Positions 7,939-13,073 of a stretch of DNA of 14,845 bases are shown in pieces. How positions within the stretch are numbered: the first letter of the stretch is position 1; the number at the start of each line of letters is the position of its first letter. This stretch comes from Lachnospiraceae bacterium UBA1748 (GTDB lineage: Bacteria > Bacillota > Clostridia > Lachnospirales > Lachnospiraceae). The notes below the pieces were generated by a model that was not told the DNA's origin, searched no databases, and worked only from the letters and a program-made list of their open reading frames with translations. The translations under genes were made by a program, and so were the position numbers. The stretch lies in contig DCHQ01000094.1 of NCBI GenBank assembly GCA_002314855.1, forward strand, positions 10,941-25,785. Reading direction: 5' to 3'.

Positions 7939-9087
7939 TTAGATAAGAGCCTTAACAGCTGCTGCAACAGTCTCAGCAACACGTGGATCAAATGGCTGAG
8001 GCATAATGTTGTCTTCATTTAAATCCTTCTCATCAACAAGTGATGCAATGGCCTCAGCTGCTGCAAGTTTCATTTCTTCAGTAATTTGAGAAGCACGTCC
8101 TTCTAAAGCGCCCTTGAAGATACCTGGGAAAGCAACAACGTTATTAATCTGGTTAGGGAAGTCACTTCTACCTGTACCAACAATACGAGCTCCTGCAGCC
8201 TTTGCTTCATCAGGCATAATTTCTGGTACTGGATTAGCCATAGCGAAGATGATAGCATCCTTATTCATGGTTTTAACCATATCCTGAGTAAGAACTCCTG
8301 GTGCAGATACACCAATAAAGATATCAGCGCCAACTACAGCATCAGCAAGTGTTCCTTCCTTATTTTCAAGGTTTGTAACCTCAAGCATTTCAAGTTTAAC
8401 CTTATTAAGCTTAGGAGAATTCTTAGAAACGATACCCTTAGAATCGCAAAGGATTGCATGCTTGAAACCATATCTAAGTAAAAGCTTAGTAATAGCGATA
8501 CCAGCAGCACCTGATCCGTTAACTACGATACGACAATCCTCTTTCTTTTTCTTAATAATCTTAAGAGCGTTGATAATTCCTGAAAGAACTACGATAGCAG
8601 TACCATGCTGATCATCATGGAATACAGGAATATTAAGAGTGGCTTTAAGTCTTTCCTCGATTTCGAAACATCTTGGAGCTGATATATCCTCAAGATTAAT
8701 ACCACCAAAAGTTGGGGCAAGCCATGTTACAGCCTTAATAATTTCCTCAGTATCCTGAGTATCAAGACAAATAGGAACAGCGTTAACTCCACCAAATTCC
8801 TTGAAGAGGACAGCCTTACCTTCCATAACTGGCATAGCAGCTTCTGGTCCGATATTTCCGAGTCCAAGAACGGCACTACCATCAGATACAACAGCGATAG
8901 TATTAGCCTTCATTGTATATTTATATGCAGCTTCTTTATCTTCAGCAATGACTTTACATGGCTCAGCAACACCAGGTGTATATGCAAGAGCTAAATCCTC
9001 TCTAGACTTAACAGGTGTCTTGGAAACAGTTGTGATTTTTCCCTGCCACTCTTCGTGGAGCATAAGTGCTTTTTCATTAGTTGTCAT
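7939..9087 (-). CDS. NAD(P)-dependent malic enzyme
   Basis: A 382-residue malic enzyme of the short bacterial type, which oxidatively decarboxylates malate to pyruvate with a divalent metal. N-terminal features are LALAYTPGVAEPCK and VSDGSAVLGLGNIGPEAAMPVMEGK. The metal and substrate region is GGINLEDISAPRCFEIE followed by PVFHDDQHGTAIV. The Rossmann NAD(P) site reads VVNGSGAAGIA near residue 190, and a later block is FAMANPVPEI. The C terminus (ITEEMKLAAAEAIA, then RVAETVAAAV) is typical and complete. There is no phosphotransacetylase fusion. The start is supported by GGAGG ten bases upstream on the minus strand and by a promoter at 9141-9169. It is the first gene of an operon with the radical SAM and DUF4364 genes. 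Cofactor preference (NAD or NADP) is not judged here. Confidence 0.94.
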   Translation of the reverse strand: MTTNEKALMLHEEWQGKITTVSKTPVKSREDLALAYTPGVAEPCKVIAEDKEAAYKYTMKANTIAVVSDGSAVLGLGNIGPEAAMPVMEGKAVLFKEFGGVNAVPICLDTQDTEEIIKAVTWLAPTFGGINLEDISAPRCFEIEERLKATLNIPVFHDDQHGTAIVVLSGIINALKIIKKKKEDCRIVVNGSGAAGIAITKLLLRYGFKHAILCDSKGIVSKNSPKLNKVKLEMLEVTNLENKEGTLADAVVGADIFIGVSAPGVLTQDMVKTMNKDAIIFAMANPVPEIMPDEAKAAGARIVGTGRSDFPNQINNVVAFPGIFKGALEGRASQITEEMKLAAAEAIASLVDEKDLNEDNIMPQPFDPRVAETVAAAVKALI

Positions 9088-9140
9088 TGTGATAAAACCT
9101 CCGTTTATTTACTTTAAAATAGCTGTAAATCAGCATTTAT

Positions 9141-9169
9141 ATAATAACAAATACAGTTTGTTCTATCAA
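9141..9169 (-). promoter_or_regulatory. Sigma-A-type promoter for the malic enzyme operon
   Basis: Read on the minus strand: TTGATA (9169-9164), a 17-nt spacer, then TATTAT (9146-9141). Each hexamer has one mismatch to consensus. Transcription would begin near 9134, giving a leader of about 45 nt with a GGAGG ribosome binding site before the ATG. Confidence 0.65.
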
Positions 9170-9354
9170 GTAAATACCTGTACAAATAAGTGTTATAAAA
9201 CCAAATATTTCAATGCAATTTTTAGTATTCAAATCAATTAATTTACTTTTGTTAAGTATTTGTTAACTAGTATGATTTATTATTACTATGCGAAGTGTTT
9301 TGAATTTTGTAATAGTATTATTATTTGATTTATATAGCACAAATTTGCATAAAT

Positions 9355-9389
9355 ATATATCAAATATCAAATATTTCATATTGATATAT
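9355..9389. repeat. Nested inverted repeat over the -35, candidate operator
   Basis: The 9-nt arm ATATATCAA (9355-9363) is repeated in inverse at 9381-9389. A second copy of ATATCAA (9364-9370) pairs with TTGATAT at 9381-9387. The right arm includes the whole -35 hexamer of the CarD-like promoter, the position of a repressor operator. The low complexity of this DNA makes a chance origin possible. Confidence 0.35.
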
Positions 9390-9410
9390 GTTAAAACAGG
9401 ATTTTATAAT
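9381..9410 (+). promoter_or_regulatory. Sigma-A-type promoter for the CarD-like gene
   Basis: TTGATA (9381-9386), an 18-nt spacer and a perfect TATAAT (9405-9410). Transcription would start near 9417, about 54 nt before the proposed GTG start. Confidence 0.7.
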
Positions 9411-9460
9411 TAATATTAGGTTGATTTAATAGTATTTTGAGATATATTTCGAAAAGAAAT

Positions 9461-9465
9461 GGAGG
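9461..9465 (+). promoter_or_regulatory. Ribosome binding site that decides the CarD-like start
   Basis: GGAGG lies 5 nt before GTG 9471. The alternative ATG at 9459 overlaps this GGAGG by one base and has only a weak GAAAAG upstream. A small hairpin (ATTTC 9446-9450 with GAAAT 9456-9460) abuts the site. Confidence 0.8.
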
Positions 9466-9470
9466 CTGTT

Positions 9471-9962
9471 GTGGCTAAGTACGAGATAGGCGAATATGTA
9501 TTATATGGTTTAAGCGGTTCTTGTCTTGTTTCAGATATTGGACCTGTTGATTTTGCTGATCCAAGCATAATTTATTATCATTTAAAACCGGTTTCTGATA
9601 TGAAAAGCACTATCTTTGTATCAATGAAAAGAGAAAGTGATATTATTCGTCGTGTTATCAGTGCTGATGAAGCTGATAAAGTATTAGCTGAAGTAAAAAA
9701 GGTTGGCAAAGCAATATATACTCCTAAAAGAGAAGCTTGTGATCCTATTTTAAAATCTGGCGATGATGTTGCTATTTCTCAAATGATAAAGCTTCTTCGA
9801 TATATGAGAAAAGAGAATCGCAAGATTCATAAAAGTCTTAACATTATGGAGGAAAAAATACTAAAAGATGCAGAAAGAGTCTTTTTTAGTGAAATGGCTA
9901 CCGCTTTTAGTATGAGCATGGAAGAAGTAGTCGCCAAAGTTGGTGATACTTTAGATATTTAA
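9471..9962 (+). CDS. CarD/CdnL-like transcription regulator
   Basis: A protein of 163 residues when started at GTG 9471. The N terminus (AKYEIGEYVLYGLSGSCLVSDI) matches the Tudor-like RNA polymerase interaction domain of the CarD/CdnL/TRCF family, with a continuing beta region to IFVSMKRESDIIRRVI. The C-terminal half is helical (ISQMIKLLRYMRKENRKIHK, then AERVFFSEMATAFSMSMEEV), like the DNA-binding domain of CdnL that helps stabilise the open promoter complex. The usual YPxxG near the start reads YGLSG here. The ATG at 9459 would add four residues (MEAV) but lacks a ribosome binding site. The gene is monocistronic: its own promoter at 9381-9410 and a strong terminator at 9989-10030. It is probably a global regulator or vegetative RNA polymerase factor rather than specific to its neighbours. 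Confidence 0.85.
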   Translation: MAKYEIGEYVLYGLSGSCLVSDIGPVDFADPSIIYYHLKPVSDMKSTIFVSMKRESDIIRRVISADEADKVLAEVKKVGKAIYTPKREACDPILKSGDDVAISQMIKLLRYMRKENRKIHKSLNIMEEKILKDAERVFFSEMATAFSMSMEEVVAKVGDTLDI

Positions 9963-9988
9963 TAATTAATACCAGTTACAAATTTACT

Positions 9989-10030
9989 ACCAGAATATAA
10001 TGGAGACTTTCTATTATGTTCTGGTTTTTT
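9989..10030 (+). terminator. Strong intrinsic terminator after the CarD-like gene
   Basis: A 16-bp stem: left arm 9989-10004 from ACCAGAA, right arm 10010-10025, loop GACTT. The stem contains two G-U wobbles and is followed by an unbroken run of six T (10025-10030), the first of which closes the stem. It lies 26 nt after the stop codon. Confidence 0.92.
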
Positions 10031-10119
10031 AATTGGATATGTCCATAAAATAAACAATGTGATAGACTTTAAAAGTAGAAATATAGTAATAAATTTAATG
10101 AAAATTATAGGTACTAAAT

Positions 10120-12069
10120 ATGAACGATAGAATGAGAGAACTTGTTGATAAATTAAATGAAGCTTCTAGAGCGTATTATGCCAAAGACGTTGAGATAATG
10201 TCTAATTACGAATATGACAAACTCTATGATGAACTTGTTAATTTGGAAGCTGAAACAGGAATTACTTTGTCTGATTCTCCAACTGTCAATGTTGGTTATG
10301 AATCAGTGGATTTCCTTCCAAAGGAAGCTCATGAAAAGCCGATGTTATCTTTATCAAAAACAAAAGACAGAGCAGAACTGCATGACTGGGTAGGTGAAAA
10401 AGAGGCTATACTTTCATGGAAGTTAGATGGACTCACCATTGTATTGACATATAAGAATGGTGATTTGCATAAAGCGGTAACAAGAGGAAACGGAGAGGTT
10501 GGCGAAGTTATTACAGCTAACGCACGTACTTTTAAAAATATCCCATTAAAAATATCATACAAGGGTGATTTAATTGTTCGAGGAGAAGCTGTTATAACAT
10601 ATTCAGATTTTGAGAAGATTAATGCCGCAATAATTGATGCCGATTCAAAGTATAAAAATCCTCGTAATCTTTGTTCAGGCTCTGTCAGACAGCTTGATAG
10701 CAGTGTAACAGCTAATCGTAACGTTAGATTTTACGCATTTTCTCTTGTATCTTCTGAAGATATTGAATTTAACAATTCATTTGAAAATCAGTTTAAATAT
10801 TTGAAAGGGCTCGGTTTTGATGTGGTCGAGTACAAAAGAGTCAATAAAGATAATATATTGGAAACTATAGAATGGTTTGCTGAATCTATTGAAACAAACA
10901 ATATACCTTCTGACGGACTTGTACTTACATATGATGATATTGCTTATGGTGCCTCGCTTGGAAGAACAGCCAAGTTCCCTAGAAATGCAATTGCCTTTAA
11001 ATGGCAGGACGAGATCAAAGAAACCATTTTAAGAGAAATAGAATGGAGCCCTAGTAGAACTGGTCTTATTAATCCTGTTGCTATATTTGATACCATTGAT
11101 CTTGAAGGAACCAATGTATCCAGAGCATCACTTCATAATATTTCTTATGTTGAAGATTTAAAACTTGGAATAGGTGATCGTATTACTGTTTATAAAGCCA
11201 ATATGATTATTCCGCAAATTGCTGAAAATATAACCAAATCAGGCAACTTGACTATACCGTCAGTGTGTCCTGTATGTGGCGGTGCCACAGAAGTAAGACA
11301 GGATAGTGATACCAAAATGTTATACTGTTCGAATACGCATTGCGCAGCCAAAAAAATCAAATCATTCTCGCACTTTGTAGAACGTAATGCCATGAATATC
11401 GAAGGCTTATCAGAAGCTACATTAGAAAAATTTATTAGCCTGGGATTTATAAAAGACTTTGTGGATATATATAAGCTCGAGACATATAGAGATAAAATCA
11501 CCAATCTTGAAGGTTTTGGTGAAAAATCCTATGAAAATATTATAGCAAGTATAAATGCATCAAGAGAATGTATGCTTTATGCTCTAATCAATGCTCTTGG
11601 TATTCCAGGCATTGGAAGTGCTAATGCTAAATTACTTTGTAAGGCTTTTGACAATGACCTTGATAAATTGCTAAGTGCAACTGTAGAAGATATAAGTGCC
11701 GTAGAAGGTATGGGTGAAATTCTTGCTACAGGTATTGTTAATTATATGCAGGATGAAAAGAATTTAAAGTTAATTGATGCGCTTAGAAAAGAGCTTAATT
11801 TCATTAAAATTATTGTTGATGAGAGTACTCAGGTACTTGCAGGTAAAACATTTGTTATTACAGGTTCACTTAATAACTATGTTAATCGTGATGAGCTTAA
11901 ATCAATAATTGAAGAAAAAGGTGGTAAGGTTTCTGGCTCAGTATCGGCTAAAACTACAGCTCTTATTAATAATGACGCCACTTCTAATTCATCGAAAAAT
12001 AAAAAAGCCAAGGAACTTGGTGTGGAGATTATTACTGAAGCGCAATTTGAAGAAATGTATTTAGCTTAG
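10120..12069 (+). CDS. ligA: NAD-dependent DNA ligase LigA
   Basis: A 649-residue NAD-dependent DNA ligase, which seals nicks in replication and repair. The N-terminal Ia domain has AYYAKDVEIMSNYEYDKLYD. The adenylation motif KLDG puts the AMP-accepting lysine at K101, followed by TRGNGEVGEVIT, YKNPRNLCSGSVRQLD and IAFKWQDE. An OB fold precedes a four-cysteine zinc finger (C383, C386, C403, C408), helix-hairpin-helix repeats (about 420-560) and a C-terminal BRCT domain from about 573 (LAGKTFVITGSL). All domains are present, at slightly under the usual 670 residues. Several normally conserved residues differ: N29 where most have Asp (ISDxEYD), and N124 and V130 in RGDGxxGEDVT. I associate these with a Lachnospiraceae subgroup. 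The ATG has a weak AGG upstream. No clear promoter was found in the 90 nt after the preceding terminator. Confidence 0.95.
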   Translation: MNDRMRELVDKLNEASRAYYAKDVEIMSNYEYDKLYDELVNLEAETGITLSDSPTVNVGYESVDFLPKEAHEKPMLSLSKTKDRAELHDWVGEKEAILSWKLDGLTIVLTYKNGDLHKAVTRGNGEVGEVITANARTFKNIPLKISYKGDLIVRGEAVITYSDFEKINAAIIDADSKYKNPRNLCSGSVRQLDSSVTANRNVRFYAFSLVSSEDIEFNNSFENQFKYLKGLGFDVVEYKRVNKDNILETIEWFAESIETNNIPSDGLVLTYDDIAYGASLGRTAKFPRNAIAFKWQDEIKETILREIEWSPSRTGLINPVAIFDTIDLEGTNVSRASLHNISYVEDLKLGIGDRITVYKANMIIPQIAENITKSGNLTIPSVCPVCGGATEVRQDSDTKMLYCSNTHCAAKKIKSFSHFVERNAMNIEGLSEATLEKFISLGFIKDFVDIYKLETYRDKITNLEGFGEKSYENIIASINASRECMLYALINALGIPGIGSANAKLLCKAFDNDLDKLLSATVEDISAVEGMGEILATGIVNYMQDEKNLKLIDALRKELNFIKIIVDESTQVLAGKTFVITGSLNNYVNRDELKSIIEEKGGKVSGSVSAKTTALINNDATSNSSKNKKAKELGVEIITEAQFEEMYLA

Positions 12070-12073
12070 TAAA

Positions 12074-12102
12074 TTGAATTATTTTACGATTGAGATTATA
12101 AT
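12074..12102 (+). promoter_or_regulatory. Sigma-A-type promoter for metA
   Basis: TTGAAT (12074-12079), a 17-nt spacer and a perfect TATAAT (12097-12102), immediately after the ligA stop. Transcription from about 12109 gives a leader of roughly 35 nt, too short for a SAM riboswitch or T-box. No terminator separates ligA from metA, so read-through is also possible. Confidence 0.75.
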
Positions 12103-12143
12103 TAATAGGTTATAGTTTTAAAAATTAAAAGGTGGATAGATAA

Positions 12144-13064
12144 ATGCCAATTAAAATTCAGGATTCTTTGCCAGCACAGGCAATACTTGAAAATGAAAAT
12201 ATATTTGTTATGACCGAGAATAGAGCAATGCATCAGGATATTCGTCCTCTTAATGTGCTTATTCTTAATCTTATGCCTACTAAGATAGTAACTGAAACTC
12301 AGCTTCTGCGTAAATTATCCAATAGCCCTTTACAGGTTAATGTTGAATTTTTACAGACAGCAAGTTATACATCGACTCATACCGATGCTACACACCTTGA
12401 TTCATTTTATACAACATTCGATAAAATCAAGGATCGTAAGTTTGACGGTATGATTATTACAGGTGCTCCTCTTGAGCGAGTAAAATACGAGGATGTTGCT
12501 TACTGGAAAGAATTATGCGAAATAATGGACTGGTGCGAAGATCATGTTCACTGCACATATTACTTATGTTGGGGAGCTTTTGCTGCATTTTATTACTATT
12601 ATGGAATTCAGCATACATTTTTTGAAGAAAAGCTTTCAGGAATATATGAGCATAAGGTTCTTAGCCCAAAATCGCCTTTATTTAGAGGGTTTGATGATAT
12701 ATTTTATGCACCACAGTCAAGAGAAATCGGAGTAACAAAAGAGCAGATAGAAGCAATACCTGAGCTCGAGCTTATGGCTTATTCTGATGAGGCAGGTGTT
12801 ACTATTGTTAAAACTGAAGATTCTAGAAAGTTTTTTGTAACTTGTCATGCTGAATATGATTTCGATACTCTTGCCAGTGAATATTTTAGAGATCTTGGGA
12901 AGGGATTGAATCCAAAGGTCCCTAAGAATTATTTCCCAGATGATGATCCTAAAAACAGACCTATTGTTAACTGGAGATCAGCAGGACAACTTCTCTACAC
13001 TAACTGGCTCAATTACTACGTATATCAGAGCACTCCATATGATCTTGATAATGTTGGAAAGTGA
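12144..13064 (+). CDS. metA: Homoserine O-acyltransferase MetA, predicted acetyl-CoA specific
   Basis: A 306-residue MetA, which activates homoserine by O-acylation at the entry to methionine synthesis. Numbering matches the reference proteins exactly: nucleophile C142 in LCWGA, H235 and E237 in CHAEYD, and K163, S192 and R249 at conserved substrate positions. Residue 111 is Glu (TGAPLERV). In published work Glu111 marks acetyl-CoA users and Gly111 succinyl-CoA users, so the product is predicted to be O-acetylhomoserine. Other blocks are LNLMPTKIVTETQLLRKLSN and FDGMIITGAP. Unusual residues are F146 where Gln is usual after CWGA, Q191 in place of His before SR, and CHAEYD instead of GHPEYD. 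AAGGTGG precedes the ATG. It has its own promoter, and the next gene starts 9 nt after its stop. Confidence 0.94.
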   Translation: MPIKIQDSLPAQAILENENIFVMTENRAMHQDIRPLNVLILNLMPTKIVTETQLLRKLSNSPLQVNVEFLQTASYTSTHTDATHLDSFYTTFDKIKDRKFDGMIITGAPLERVKYEDVAYWKELCEIMDWCEDHVHCTYYLCWGAFAAFYYYYGIQHTFFEEKLSGIYEHKVLSPKSPLFRGFDDIFYAPQSREIGVTKEQIEAIPELELMAYSDEAGVTIVKTEDSRKFFVTCHAEYDFDTLASEYFRDLGKGLNPKVPKNYFPDDDPKNRPIVNWRSAGQLLYTNWLNYYVYQSTPYDLDNVGK

Positions 13065-13073
13065 TTGGACTAA

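Larger units (their letters stand above)
9088..9470. other. Divergent AT-rich intergenic region (383 bp)
   Basis: No credible gene is seen on either strand. The region holds the malic enzyme ribosome binding site and promoter on the left and the CarD-like promoter and ribosome binding site on the right. Between them is very A/T-rich DNA with a TGTTAA direct repeat spaced 11 bp (9250-9255 and 9261-9266) and nested inverted repeats over the rightward -35 (9355-9389). No riboswitch-like structure or RNA gene was recognised. Confidence 0.75.

Noticed and set aside
9121..9134. GCTG/CAGC inverted repeat in the malic enzyme leader
   Set aside because: The stem is only four base pairs, too weak to call a regulatory structure.
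8801..9241. Open frame of 146 codons on the + strand across the start of the malic enzyme gene
   Set aside because: It is antisense to the well-supported malic enzyme, lacks a ribosome binding site, and its translation has no recognisable family pattern.
10031..10119. Promoter for ligA (TATAGT at 10082-10087)
   Set aside because: No acceptable -35 hexamer occurs at 16-18 nt spacing, so the match is not better than chance in this A/T-rich DNA.
12089..12116. Terminator between ligA and metA (TATAA with TTATA pairing)
   Set aside because: The stem is only about 5 A/T pairs with no GC content and overlaps the metA -10, so it cannot act as an intrinsic terminator.
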